64,000 bases of DNA, taken from Streptomyces flavidovirens DSM 40150 (lineage in GTDB: Bacteria; Actinomycetota; Actinomycetes; Streptomycetales; Streptomycetaceae). A program made the translations under genes and the position numbers. The notes under the pieces were generated by a model. It made no database searches, was not told the DNA's origin, and saw only the letters and a list, made by a program, of their open reading frames with translations. The stretch lies in NCBI RefSeq assembly GCF_000429085.1, contig NZ_AUBE01000014.1:1-64000 (forward strand), given 5' to 3'. Of this stretch, positions 1 to 9,549 are shown piece by piece (within the stretch, counting starts at the first letter, position 1; each line of letters opens with the position of its first letter).

Positions 1-1041
1 GAGCTCGAGCTCGGCGATCGGCCGGCCGGGCGTGTTGGTGGCGAAGCAGGTGAGCCTCATGCCGTCCGCGTCCGTGAGCCTCAACTGGGCCCCAGGATGC
101 GGACGCTCTTTCCTCACGATCAGCCGCACGTCCTCGGGCTGGCCGTCCAGGACGTCGCCGGTGAGCTCGGTGACCCAGGCCCCGTCACGGACCTCGCCGT
201 CCGCCCCAACGGCCGGCGTCCAGGCCGACGCGGGAACCTCCAGGACGTGGCTGTGGATGACGTCGGTGATCACCATGCCGACCGAGTAGGACAGCCACCG
301 TCCTCGCTGGGCGAGCCAGGCGACGAAGTCGTGGGTGCCGCCCGCGGAGTCCGTGCGGGCCAGGGTCCGGCGCCCACGCCGGTACTTCTTTGGCAGCTGG
401 GCCAGGGCCAGTTGGGCGGCGATGATGTGGTCGGACGCGGTGTTCGAGCCCGCGTTCCCCGGCCTCAGCAGAGCCGCCACGGGTTCCCCGGTGCCTCCCG
501 GTCCGTGGTCGACGAAACCCATGAGCGGGTGGTGACCATAGGTCCGCTTCTAGGTCGGGGCTGCGTCCTCCTTGTCGGAGTGCGCGATCACCAGTACCCC
601 GTCGAGATCGACGGTCACCATCCCGCCGGTGTCGGGCGCGGCCCGGCCGGCCGTTCGCCAGACGCGCTCGCGTGCTTCGGCCCGCGCGGAACGGATTGCC
701 CGCAGGGCTTTCTTCCCGGAGGCCGCGAGGGAGTCGAGCAGGTGGGAGACCGTTGGGTCGGAGGCGACCGGCCCGAACACCGCTGGCTCGGCCCGCAGCA
801 TGCCGACATCCGCGAGACAGTCGCCGCCCAACGCGACCGCCAGGGCGACGTCCAGGAGGACCTTCCCGGGATCGTGAACGGCCCGTGGCTTCCGCCACAG
901 CCCGAGTGCCTCGGATATCGCGGTGTCCAGACCGGCCTTGCGGACCGTCTCCACCAGCAGGACCGAGCCAGCCTGCGAGACCACCTGACGGCCGTCGCCC
1001 TGGAAGCGGACAGACGGGTATGACCCGGTAGGCTCTCTCAC
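1..1041 (-). pseudogene. IS1380-family transposase with internal stop, cut by left edge
   Basis: The reading frame on the minus strand starts at a GTG (1039-1041, MREPTGSYP) and carries a continuous IS1380-type DDE transposase. Landmarks include LLVETVRKAGL, ALGGDCLADVGMLRAEPAVF and VTVDLDGVLVIAHSDK. A TAG at 550-552 interrupts the frame where a Trp codon would be expected (DAAPT-stop-KRTYGHHPL). The same frame then continues to position 1 without another stop (TYGHHPLMGFVDHG, RTDSAGGTHDFVAWLA, PGRPIAELE). A single nonsense change therefore inactivates it, unless it is a base error. The C-terminal end lies outside the window. A related remnant sits at 53558-53990. Confidence 0.85.
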
Positions 1042-1330
1042 CTGGAAAGTGCTCTTTTCCTCGCAGCCAACAGGACCCTCAGCAAGTCCTATCGTTGCAG
1101 GTCAAGGAGGCGTGCCCGAGGCCGACGGCCTTCGTGTAGCCGAGCCCTCGAGCAGCGCATTGCGGAGCCTGGCAGCTGACGAGACGGGACGCCGCAGCCC
1201 GTTCCCGCAGGGGGCCGCTGCCATCACTGGCGCCTCCCCAAGCCAGCGGCCTCATCCGCGGGCCACCGTACAGGAGTTCGTGAAGACAGCGCCTCTGCGG
1301 GACACCGCGCAGGGACATGCGTACCGGGTT

Positions 1331-4300
1331 TCAAACCAAGCAGGAGGATCCCAGCAGTGCTTTGAGGTCGCCGAAAAGCGCCGGGCTCGGTGTGACGCGG
1401 TGTCGGTCGAGACGCAGCACCGTTGTCTTCTGTCGGCCTTGGACCTTGATGCGTACTTCGCTGTTGCCGCGATGGTGGCTGAGGATCTCCCCGAGTCGGG
1501 TGACCAAAGGCGGGGTCACCCGGTTCTCGAGAATGCTGAGGATCACTGGGGCATCGATGCCTGCGTTCGACAGGTCGGGGACCTGGAGCTCCATGGCGAC
1601 GAGGCGGGGGACGTCCTCGCGCTTGTCGAGCCGGCCCTTGACGAAGACCACCGTGTCCTCGACGAGCTGGGTGGAGACCAGCTGGTAGGTGGCGGGGAAG
1701 AACATGCACTCGATGGAGCCGGCGAGGTCCTCGACGGTGGCGATGGCCCAGGCGTTGCCCTGTTTGGTCATCTTGCGCTGGAGGCCGGAGATGATGCCGC
1801 CGACCGTGACGACCGCGCCGTCGCCGTGCTCACCGCCGGTGAGCTGGGCGATGCCGGCGTCGCTCTTGTCGGACAGGACGTGCTCCAGGCCGAAGAGGGG
1901 GTGGTCGGAGACGTACAGACCGAGCATCTCGCGCTCCTGGGCGAGCAGGTACGACTTCTCCCACTCGATGTCGGAGAACTCCACGTCGAGACCGAAGCCG
2001 GGCTCGCTGCTGTCCTCCTCACCGCCGCCGAACAGGTCGAACTGCCCCTCGGCCTCCTTCCTCTTCACCTGCACCACGTTGTCGATCATCGGCTCGTGGT
2101 GGGCGACCAGGCCCTTGCGGGTGTGCCCCATCTCGTCGAAGGCACCGGCCTTGATGAGGGATTCCACGGTGCGCTTGTTGCAGACGACGGCCTCGACCTT
2201 GTCGAGGAAGTCGGGGAACGAGCTGTACTTCCCCTTCGCCTTGCGGCACCGGATGATCGAGTCCACGACGTTCTGGCCGACGTTGCGGACGGCGGTGAGG
2301 CCGAAGAGGATCACGTCGTCGCCCTGGGCGGCGAAGTTGGACTCCGACTCGTTCACGTTCGGCGGGAGCACCTTGATGCCCATGCGGCGGCACTCGTTGA
2401 GGTAGACGGCCGACTTGTCCTTGTCGTCCTTCACCGAGGTCAGCAGGGCCGCCATGTACTCGGCGGGGTAGTTCGCCTTGAGGTAGGCGGTCCAGTACGT
2501 GACCAGGCCGTACGCGGAGGAGTGCGCCTTGTTGAACGCGTAACCGGCGAACGGCACCAGCACGTCCCACAGCGCCTGGATGGCCTGGTCGCTGTAGCCG
2601 TTCTTCTTCGCGCCCTCCTGGAAGAGGACGAAGTTCTTCGCCAGTTCCTCGGGCTTCTTCTTGCCCATCACGCGGCGCAGGATGTCGGCCTCGCCGAGCG
2701 AGTACCCGGCGATGATCTGGGCGGCCTTCTGCACCTGCTCCTGATACACGATGAGGCCGTAGGTCAGGCCGAGCGTCTCCTTCAGGGGCTCTTCGAGCTC
2801 CGGGTGGATCGGCGCGATCTCCTGGCGGCCGTTCTTGCGTTCCGCGTAGTTGGTGTGCGAGTTCATGCCCATCGGGCCCGGCCGGTACAGGGCCGAGACG
2901 GCGGAAATGTCCTCGAAGTTGTCGGGCTGCATCTGCCGCAGCAGCGAGCGCATGGGACCGCCGTCGAACTGGAAGACGCCGAGCGTGTCGCCCCGGCAGA
3001 GCAGTTCGAAGGTCTTCGGGTCGTCCAGCGGCAGGGAGAGCATCTCCAGGTCGATGCCCTTGTTGGCCCGGACCATCTTGACGGCGTCGTCCATGATGGT
3101 CAGGTTGCGCAGGCCCAGGAAGTCCATCTTGAGCAGGCCGAGCGACTCGCACTGCGGGTAGTCCCACTGCGTGATGGTGACGCCGTCGGTGTGCCGGGTC
3201 CACAACGGGGCGTGCTCGACGATCGGCTCGCTGGACATGATGACGCCGGCCGCGTGCACACCCATCTGACGGACCAGGCCCTCCACACCCTTCGCGGTGT
3301 CGATGACCTTCTTGACGTCCGGCTCGTTCTCGTACATCCCCCGGATCTCGCCCGCCTCGCTGTAGCGCGGGTGCTTGGGGTCGGTGATGCCGGAGAGGTC
3401 GATGCCCTTGCCGAGGACGTCGGCGGGCATGGCCTTGGTGAGGCGGTCGCCCATCGCGTACGGGTAGCCCAGCACGCGGGCCGAGTCCTTGATGGCGTTC
3501 TTCGCCTTGATCTTGCCGTAGGTGCCGATCATGGCGACCTTGTCGGAGCCGTACTTCTCCGTCACGTACCGGATCACCTCGACGCGCCTGCGCTCGTCGA
3601 AGTCGATGTCGACGTCGGGCATGGAGATGCGCTCGGGGTTGAGGAAGCGCTCGAAGATCAGGCCGTGGGTGATCGGGTCGAGGTCGGTGATGCCCATGGC
3701 GTACGCGACGATCGAACCGGCGGCCGAACCACGGCCGGGCCCCACCGCGATGCCCTGGTTCTTCGCCCACATGATGAAATCGGCGACGACGAGGAAGTAG
3801 CCGGGGAAGCCCATCGAGATGATGGTGTCCATCTCGTACTCGGCCTGCTTCTGGCGGTCCTCGGGGACGCCGCCCGGGTAGCGGCGCTCCATGCCGCGCC
3901 GCACCTCCTCCTGGAACCAGGTGACCTCGGTGAAGCCCTCGGGGATGTCGAACTTCGGCATGAGGTCACGCTTCTCGAACATGCCGGTGGTGTCGACCAT
4001 CTCGGCCACCAGCCGGGTGTTGTCGCAGCCTTCACGCCAGACGTCTGAGTTGACCAGGGCGTACATCTCGTCGGTCGACTTCAGGTAATAGCCCCCTCCC
4101 GCCAGTCTGAAGCGGTCGGGGTCCGAGAGGTTCTTGCCGGTCTGGATGCACAGCAGGGCGTCGTGGGCGGTCGCCTCGTGGGCGTATGTGTAGTGCGAGT
4201 CGTTCGTCACCAGCGGCGGGAGGCCGAGTTTCTTGCCGACCCGGAGCAGGTCGTCGCGGATTCGGTGTTCGAGGTCGAGGTCGTGCTCCATCAGCTCCAG

Positions 4301-4864
4301 GAAGAAGCGGTCCTTGCCGAAGATGTCCTGGTAGTCAGCGGCTGCCTGGAGCGCCTCGTCGAACTGCCCCAGGCGCAGCCGGGTCTGGACCTCTCCGGAG
4401 GGGCACCCGGTGGAGGCCACGATGCCCTCCGACCACTGGGCGAGGACCTCCTTGTCCATCCGGGGCCACTTGGTGAGCCAGCCCTCCGCGTACGCGTCCG
4501 AGGAGAGCTTGAACAGGTTGTGCAGACCGGTCTTGTTCGTCGCCCACATGGTCAGGTGGGTGTAGGAGCCACCACCGGACACGTCGTCCCGCTTCTGGTG
4601 CGGCTGGCCCCACTTGATCTTCCGCTTGTTGCGGCGGGACTCCGGCGCCACATACGCCTCCATCCCGATGATCGGCGTGACGCCCGCCTTCTGAGCGGAG
4701 TGGAAGAAGTCGTACGCCCCGTGGAGGTTGCCGTGGTCGGTCATCGCGATGTGCGTCATGCCCATCTCGTTGCTGACCTTGAACATGTCGTTCAGCCGCG
4801 CGGCGCCGTCCAGCATCGAGTACTGGGTGTGGACGTGTAGATGTGTGAATGGCGGCTTTGCCAC
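1331..4864 (-). CDS. dnaE: DNA polymerase III alpha subunit (DnaE1 type)
   Basis: Replicative polymerase catalytic subunit of 1177 aa, the normal length for actinobacterial DnaE1. The N-terminus is a PHP domain with the metal-binding start FTHLHVHTQYSMLDG and the MTDHGNLHG motif; in actinobacterial DnaE1 this domain is a proofreading exonuclease. The polymerase core shows PDVDIDFDERRR near residue 415 and GLLKMDFLGLRNL near residue 578, which hold the catalytic aspartates. The tail contains an OB-fold region and ends FGDLKALLGSSCLV, so the gene is complete. It starts at ATG 4862-4864 and diverges from the biosynthetic group at 5196. I see none of the cell-division and lspA/rluA-type genes that often accompany dnaE1 in streptomycetes. 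It could be the native copy next to an inserted cluster, or a second copy. Confidence 0.96.
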   Translation of the reverse strand: MAKPPFTHLHVHTQYSMLDGAARLNDMFKVSNEMGMTHIAMTDHGNLHGAYDFFHSAQKAGVTPIIGMEAYVAPESRRNKRKIKWGQPHQKRDDVSGGGSYTHLTMWATNKTGLHNLFKLSSDAYAEGWLTKWPRMDKEVLAQWSEGIVASTGCPSGEVQTRLRLGQFDEALQAAADYQDIFGKDRFFLELMEHDLDLEHRIRDDLLRVGKKLGLPPLVTNDSHYTYAHEATAHDALLCIQTGKNLSDPDRFRLAGGGYYLKSTDEMYALVNSDVWREGCDNTRLVAEMVDTTGMFEKRDLMPKFDIPEGFTEVTWFQEEVRRGMERRYPGGVPEDRQKQAEYEMDTIISMGFPGYFLVVADFIMWAKNQGIAVGPGRGSAAGSIVAYAMGITDLDPITHGLIFERFLNPERISMPDVDIDFDERRRVEVIRYVTEKYGSDKVAMIGTYGKIKAKNAIKDSARVLGYPYAMGDRLTKAMPADVLGKGIDLSGITDPKHPRYSEAGEIRGMYENEPDVKKVIDTAKGVEGLVRQMGVHAAGVIMSSEPIVEHAPLWTRHTDGVTITQWDYPQCESLGLLKMDFLGLRNLTIMDDAVKMVRANKGIDLEMLSLPLDDPKTFELLCRGDTLGVFQFDGGPMRSLLRQMQPDNFEDISAVSALYRPGPMGMNSHTNYAERKNGRQEIAPIHPELEEPLKETLGLTYGLIVYQEQVQKAAQIIAGYSLGEADILRRVMGKKKPEELAKNFVLFQEGAKKNGYSDQAIQALWDVLVPFAGYAFNKAHSSAYGLVTYWTAYLKANYPAEYMAALLTSVKDDKDKSAVYLNECRRMGIKVLPPNVNESESNFAAQGDDVILFGLTAVRNVGQNVVDSIIRCRKAKGKYSSFPDFLDKVEAVVCNKRTVESLIKAGAFDEMGHTRKGLVAHHEPMIDNVVQVKRKEAEGQFDLFGGGEEDSSEPGFGLDVEFSDIEWEKSYLLAQEREMLGLYVSDHPLFGLEHVLSDKSDAGIAQLTGGEHGDGAVVTVGGIISGLQRKMTKQGNAWAIATVEDLAGSIECMFFPATYQLVSTQLVEDTVVFVKGRLDKREDVPRLVAMELQVPDLSNAGIDAPVILSILENRVTPPLVTRLGEILSHHRGNSEVRIKVQGRQKTTVLRLDRHRVTPSPALFGDLKALLGSSCLV

Positions 4865-5195
4865 GGCTTTGGCCTCCAGGCGCGAGGGGGACTATTGAGG
4901 GGAGTCCCGATAGGCTAGCTGCAACCGGTGGGCGGGCGCATTGCTGTTGGAGGTGGCGTCCGGGTCACGTCGGGGCCAAGCGCTGGTGCTGACGGCGCAA
5001 CAGGGAGGCCAGCACGTCGGGCTCTTGGTTGATTTTGTGTCAAACGTCACGCACGGGAACGGCGTTTGAGGCTTTTGTCGCCCTTGGTCTTGGAAGCGGC
5101 GACCTGAAGGCGTCATTGCCGCAGGCCTCGGCGCGGTGCACCATGCGGTCACTACTACGAACGATGCAGCTAACAATGAAAGGCACGGGGGCAGG
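4865..5195. other. Divergent intergenic region dnaE / oxoamine synthase
   Basis: 331 bp without a convincing gene; the short open frames here have no recognisable content. It should hold the promoters of both dnaE (leftwards) and the oxoamine synthase group (rightwards). I see no clear consensus promoter. The stretch from about 5120 is less GC-rich than its surroundings. Confidence 0.5.
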
Positions 5196-6449
5196 ATGCA
5201 GACGTTTCACCAGTACGGAAACGTGAAGAAGATGCAGGCGCTCAGCAATCACAACTGGGACTACGCCCTGGAGGAAGGCGTCCACGGATGCGTGCTGGAG
5301 CCGAGCAGCGGAGGGCTGCTGCGCACGCCCGACGACAGAAGTATCGTCAATATGTCGTCCTACTCATATCTGGGACTTGACGAACACCCCAAAATCATTG
5401 CGGCGGCCGCTGCTGCCGTTCAGCGCACCGGGGTCCTCAACAGCTCGCTGTCGCGCGTGAGGATGACCATGCCGCTCCTCGAGGAGGCCGAAGCCGAGCT
5501 GAGCGACCTGTTCGATGCGGATACCGGGACCATCAACTCGTGTGCGGCGGCGGCCTGGGCAACCTTGCCCGTTCTGGCTTCGGGTCTGCTGACAGGGGGG
5601 AAGCCTCCCGTTGTCGTCTTCGACAAGAGGGCGCACTTTTGCATGCTGGCGCTGAAGGCGGCCTGTGCTGACGAGACGCAGGTTATGACCGTGCCGCACA
5701 ACGACATGGAAGCCCTCGAGGAGATATGCCGCGAGCATGAGGCCGTTGCATACATATGTGATTCTGTTTACAGCACCGGTGGGACCGTCGCGCCCATCCG
5801 CGAACTCATGCGTCTTCAGGCGGAGTACGGATTGTTCCTGTACTTCGACGAAGCCCACAGCACGTCGGTAGTGGGGGCAAACGGGCGCGGCCACGCCCTG
5901 GACGTGATGGGGTCGATCAACGAGCGCACAATGATCATTACCTCGCTGAACAAGGGATTCGGAGCCTCGGGGGGAGCCATTCTGTTCGGGCCACGGGGTG
6001 ACAAGTCCGTGCGCCATACCGTGCAGCGGACCAGCGGGCCGATGATGTGGTCGCAGCGGATTAACACCGCCGGGCTCGGGGCCATTATCGAGTCGGCACG
6101 GTTTCACCGCAGTGTGGAACTGGTCAGCCTGCAGCAGCGGCTGCAGGAGAATCTGCGTCACTTCGACGAACTGGTGGAATCCGACGGACGGGCCAACGCA
6201 GTGCCGATCCGTTATATCGTCCTCGGCCTCGAGCGGGACGCCATCGATGCCTCACGGAAGTTGGCGGAAGCCGGCTACTACGTCGAACCGGACTTCTTCC
6301 CCATCGTGAAGAGGGGGGCCGCGGGCCTGCGGGTGCGGATCCGGGCCTCTATGAGCCGGGACGACATCTCCGGCTTCGCAGCGGCTCTGAACGCCATCCC
6401 GAAGTACCAGCCCGCGAACCGGGCAGATGAGGTTAACAACCTGGGGTAG
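5196..6449 (+). CDS. Alpha-oxoamine synthase (PLP-dependent acyltransferase)
   Basis: 417 aa, fold-type I PLP enzyme of the AONS/KBL/serine palmitoyltransferase family. These enzymes condense an amino acid with an acyl thioester, with decarboxylation, to give an alpha-aminoketone. Family marks are NMSSYSYLGLDEHP near the N-terminus, YFDEAHSTSVVG (Asp and His contacting PLP), and ITSLNKGFGASGG with the probable Schiff-base Lys253 (codon 5952-5954). The C-terminus has the usual RVRIRASMS region. I chose ATG 5196 (MQTFHQYGN) rather than the upstream ATG 5136 because GGGGGCAGG and AAAGG lie just before it and homology begins there. It is the first gene of a forward group with an ATP-grasp ligase and an aminotransferase, which points to secondary metabolism rather than biotin or heme synthesis. 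The acyl donor and amino acid are unknown. Confidence 0.88.
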   Translation: MQTFHQYGNVKKMQALSNHNWDYALEEGVHGCVLEPSSGGLLRTPDDRSIVNMSSYSYLGLDEHPKIIAAAAAAVQRTGVLNSSLSRVRMTMPLLEEAEAELSDLFDADTGTINSCAAAAWATLPVLASGLLTGGKPPVVVFDKRAHFCMLALKAACADETQVMTVPHNDMEALEEICREHEAVAYICDSVYSTGGTVAPIRELMRLQAEYGLFLYFDEAHSTSVVGANGRGHALDVMGSINERTMIITSLNKGFGASGGAILFGPRGDKSVRHTVQRTSGPMMWSQRINTAGLGAIIESARFHRSVELVSLQQRLQENLRHFDELVESDGRANAVPIRYIVLGLERDAIDASRKLAEAGYYVEPDFFPIVKRGAAGLRVRIRASMSRDDISGFAAALNAIPKYQPANRADEVNNLG

Positions 6450-6816
6450 TCGTCGGCCTGGGCTGCTTGGGGGGCAGAGAAGAGAATTGCGACGCCCTGC
6501 CCCCATGCGCCACCGCCATGGATCGCTACTTCCAGGCGGACGCGTCTGCCCGCCGAGGCGATCACCGTGGGAGCCCAACGGGCGTCTCGACAATCCGGCC
6601 GACGTTCGACAGCGCGATCATCACGAGCAGCAACAGGGCCTCTCTTCCGAACAGTTGCTGGCGGTTGGCGCGAGACCAAGGGCGATCCGGCGACCGTCGT
6701 CACCGCCCCACCGCCCCACCGCCCCACCGCATCCCCGTGTCCCCGTGTCCTTCTACGCGCTTCTGCCGGCCCGCCGAAGCACGTAGGGAATTCATTTAGC
6801 AGATTGGAGCGAGACG
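6450..6816. repeat. Intergenic gap with 8-bp tandem repeat
   Basis: 367 bp between two forward genes with no supported gene. It contains 3.6 copies of the 8-bp unit ACCGCCCC (6702-6730), followed by a short duplicated CCCCGTGT (6733-6748). The purpose is unknown; such tracts can arise by slippage. The RBS of the next gene (GGAGCGAG) lies at its right end. Confidence 0.6.
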
Positions 6817-7284
6817 ATGTCAGATCCGGAAGGCGAGAGCTCTACGCCTGAGCTGACATGGATAGATGGGCAGTGCCACTGCGCGAGAGTCAGGTTCCGG
6901 GTGGCGCTGGCACCCACGACCACCATCACGCAGTGCAACTGTGGCATCTGTTATATGTCCGGCCACGAAGAGATCATGGTGCCGGAGGAGCGGTTCAGGC
7001 TCCTGGAGGGCCGACAATGCCTCAAGGAGTACCGGTTCGGCGTTGCCATCGCAGACCACACCTTCTGCTCTGTGTGCGGGATTATGCCGTTCTACCGGCC
7101 GAGATCGCACCCCACCGGATTCTTCAGTGTCAACGCCCGATGTCTGCTGGGCGGAAAAGCCGTTGTCCACCGTGTCGGCGACCGTTTGGACCTGGGGTTC
7201 GGCGAGACGATCGAGTACGTCGAGTTCGACGGGCAGAACTGGGAAGCAAGCATCGCAGCCGGCCAACACGTAGTCACGGATTAG
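6817..7284 (+). CDS. GFA-family (glutathione-dependent formaldehyde-activating-like) zinc protein
   Basis: 155 aa with the full cysteine pattern of the GFA fold: CHCARVRF near residue 18, TQCNCGICY near residue 40, and FCSVCGIMPFYRP near residue 85, with a YRFG strand between. Proteins of this fold bind two zinc ions; most are not formaldehyde enzymes and have no assigned reaction. ATG 6817 is preceded by GGAGCGAG at good spacing. The gene sits between the oxoamine synthase and the DUF1579-like gene on the same strand. It may therefore be a tailoring or detoxification component of that pathway, but this is inferred only from position. Confidence 0.8.
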   Translation: MSDPEGESSTPELTWIDGQCHCARVRFRVALAPTTTITQCNCGICYMSGHEEIMVPEERFRLLEGRQCLKEYRFGVAIADHTFCSVCGIMPFYRPRSHPTGFFSVNARCLLGGKAVVHRVGDRLDLGFGETIEYVEFDGQNWEASIAAGQHVVTD

Positions 7285-7530
7285 GACGTTCTCCAAGTTT
7301 TCGTCCTGCTGCCGCCCTCCCGCCGGAGGGCACGCCCGGGTGCTGCGCTCATTGCCCGGGCTTCGGGTTCCGGCCGGCACGCTCCACGGAACATGCACGG
7401 CACACCGCTCTCGAGTGCCCATGTCCGCGGCAGCGGGCCGGTCGGCCCGTGTTGGCAGCAGCCGCATCTGCGCCGTGACGACAACACCTTAGAACCACTC
7501 TTTCCCACACGAAAGGATGTGCTCCGTAGC

Positions 7531-8154
7531 ATGCAGACAGACCCTCTCCTTGGTAACGCACTCCCGCGCGCGGCATCGGCGCTGGGTGCGCAGGCTTCTA
7601 GCACCAGCGCGGAGTCGGACCACCTGAGCCACGCTCAGGGCGGCGAGTTCGTCCCGCGTGAAGAGATGAAACCGCTGGAGGCTTTCCTGGGCAACTGGCA
7701 CTGTGTCTCGACCGTGTACCCCCGCGGCAGGGAAGACCGCCCCGTTGAAGGTGTCTTCCGCGGTGAGTTGAAGCCGATTCTCAACGGAACCTGGTACGAG
7801 TGGGATTACTCGCAGGGCCCGACCGAGTTGCATCCCAAGGGCCAGCAGTGCCGCTACTCCTTCGGCTACAGCCCGCCGATGGAGTGTTTTGTCGCCATCT
7901 ACTTCGACGACCGGGGAAACCACCTCGTCGAGTACACACCGAGCGCCGACTGGGAAGACGGACACCTGCGCTTCACCGGAACCACTGCCCTCAAGGGGGA
8001 GGGCCACGGCGAGGGTGAAGTCGAGTTTCTCGACGATTTCACCTCCGAGGGCCCCGGCCATCTCCACAACCGTGTCTCGATCACAGCGCACGGGGAGACC
8101 TGGCTGCACGCAACCCTGGACTTCCGCCGCGTCGACGGCGATGCCGGGCTCTAG
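7531..8154 (+). CDS. DUF1579-like / lipocalin-type beta-barrel protein
   Basis: 207 aa. The core reads MKPLEAFLGNWHC, then FRGELKPILNGTWYEWDYSQ, CRYSFGYSP, and GEGEVEFLDDFTSEGP. This alternating-strand pattern is that of DUF1579 and related small barrel proteins described as ligand-binding. No catalytic residues can be assigned. I start at ATG 7531 (MQTDPLLGN), which follows ACGAAAGGATG; the open frame reaches back to 7393 but the upstream part has no homology-like content. The region 7285-7530 holds no other gene. The gene is co-directional with the ATP-grasp gene 23 bp downstream, so it is probably in the same transcript. A role in binding a pathway intermediate is a guess. Confidence 0.7.
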   Translation: MQTDPLLGNALPRAASALGAQASSTSAESDHLSHAQGGEFVPREEMKPLEAFLGNWHCVSTVYPRGREDRPVEGVFRGELKPILNGTWYEWDYSQGPTELHPKGQQCRYSFGYSPPMECFVAIYFDDRGNHLVEYTPSADWEDGHLRFTGTTALKGEGHGEGEVEFLDDFTSEGPGHLHNRVSITAHGETWLHATLDFRRVDGDAGL

Positions 8155-8177
8155 CCGATTCAGAGGACTGGACGACG

Positions 8178-9545
8178 ATGCCTAAAATTGTGTTGGCCAA
8201 TTTTCGCGCCGACTACGCCGAGAACGTTCGATCCGCTTCGGGGTTTCCCGTGGGAACCAAGACGGGAGGGGACACCAGCTGCCGCTTCCTGTGGCACGCG
8301 TCCGAGGGCGACGTACTGGTCGTTCCGGACTCCGTGGGCCCTGAACACGTCAAGCACTACAGTGCGCTGGCCGGGGTGGACGGGAGCCGCATCAACGTGG
8401 TGCCCGTGGACCATCTGCTGTCGGACAGCGCCCTGACCGACGAGGCATTCGTGTCCCGCCTGCGCCCGTTTGTCGGTACAGACCCGGCACAGTGGTCGCT
8501 GTTCCCCTGCGTATTCACGAAGGGCGTGGCCGAACTCGCTGACGCTCTGGGCCTCGCACCGGCCGCCGGGAGCGGATTCGCCGACCAGAACGGCGTGGAT
8601 ATGCTCAACCTGAAGTCCACGTTCCGCAGGCTTGCTGCCGGAGCAGGCGTTCCCCTTCCTCCGGGAAACGTTGTCCGGTCTTCCGGCGAACTCGCCAGGG
8701 CGATCACCGCAAACGTGGCCGAGACCGGCATGGCGATCGTGAAGCAGGACCGCAGTGGCGGTGGCCACGGCAACGTCGGTCTTACCACCCTCCAGGGCGC
8801 CTCGCTGCCGGGAACCCGGTACTCCCGGTTCATCGGCTCCGCAGACGTCGAAGCTCTCGCCCTCGAGCTGTGGGACGAACTCTCCGACGAATTCAACTCC
8901 CTGCTCGTGGTCGAGAGCTACCAGGAAGCACGTAAGCGCTTCTACCTGGAGTTCTTCATATCCGACGAGGACGTCACGTTCCTCAACGGCGGGATGATCC
9001 GCTACTCGCCCGAGAGTAGTGGCACGGAGGCGAACGAATCCGCGTCCGAGAGCCCGCGGTGGGTCGGCCTCGACCTGCAGCTGCACCTCGGCAACCGGGC
9101 CCACACCGAAGTGGTGGGCCACGCCCGGACCTTCCTCGACCTGGTCCGGCAAATCGGCTATCGGGGACACGTCAACATTGACGGCCTGGTCACCGTGGCC
9201 GGTCACATCTACTTCCACGAGATCAACGCCCGCTGGGGCGGAAGCCTCGTCTACCACGAGGTTGGGGACAGGCTGCTCGGCCACGGCTACGCCGACCACA
9301 GCCTGGTCTCCTCGGCCCTCGGCACGGATCCTGTCCCCTTCGAACAGCTGGTTTCGCTGATCGACGAGTCGCGCCTGGCGTTCGACCCGGACACCCGGAC
9401 GGGCGTCGTGCCGCTGGCGGGCAGTTCCGACCTGGGAGGCGGCACTGAGTCCGTGGTCCTCGGGCGCGACGCCGCTGAGGTCCGTGACCTCAAGGGCCGG
9501 CTGAGCGCATGTATCGCTGGCCGTGCCCGGACCGAGGGAGCCTGA
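8178..9545 (+). CDS. PGM1-like preATP-grasp / ATP-grasp ligase
   Basis: 455 aa. The N-terminal third resembles a preATP-grasp domain (IVLANFRADYAENVR, DTSCRFLWHASEGDVLV). The ATP-grasp fold follows: NGVDMLNLKSTFRRLAA, MAIVKQDRSGGGHGNVG (nucleotide-binding Lys and glycine-rich loop), ESYQEARKRFYLEFF, and FHEINARWGGS near residue 347 as the metal-binding strand. This architecture is that of PGM1-type peptide ligases, which join a carboxylate to an amine through an acyl phosphate. Such ligases occur with oxoamine synthases in keto-pseudopeptide clusters such as the ketomemicin type. Its stop lies 4 bp before the aminotransferase start, so the two are translationally linked. The substrates are unknown, and the PGM1 assignment is from memory of the motifs. 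Confidence 0.78.
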   Translation: MPKIVLANFRADYAENVRSASGFPVGTKTGGDTSCRFLWHASEGDVLVVPDSVGPEHVKHYSALAGVDGSRINVVPVDHLLSDSALTDEAFVSRLRPFVGTDPAQWSLFPCVFTKGVAELADALGLAPAAGSGFADQNGVDMLNLKSTFRRLAAGAGVPLPPGNVVRSSGELARAITANVAETGMAIVKQDRSGGGHGNVGLTTLQGASLPGTRYSRFIGSADVEALALELWDELSDEFNSLLVVESYQEARKRFYLEFFISDEDVTFLNGGMIRYSPESSGTEANESASESPRWVGLDLQLHLGNRAHTEVVGHARTFLDLVRQIGYRGHVNIDGLVTVAGHIYFHEINARWGGSLVYHEVGDRLLGHGYADHSLVSSALGTDPVPFEQLVSLIDESRLAFDPDTRTGVVPLAGSSDLGGGTESVVLGRDAAEVRDLKGRLSACIAGRARTEGA

Positions 9546-9549
9546 GCTC

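Noticed and set aside
1049..4048. A 999-codon open frame on the plus strand
   Set aside because: It is antisense to dnaE; its protein is low-complexity Leu/Val/Asp/Gly-rich sequence from third-position GC bias, with no motif.
6702..6730. 8-bp tandem repeat as a CRISPR array
   Set aside because: The units are contiguous with no spacers, and there are no cas genes.
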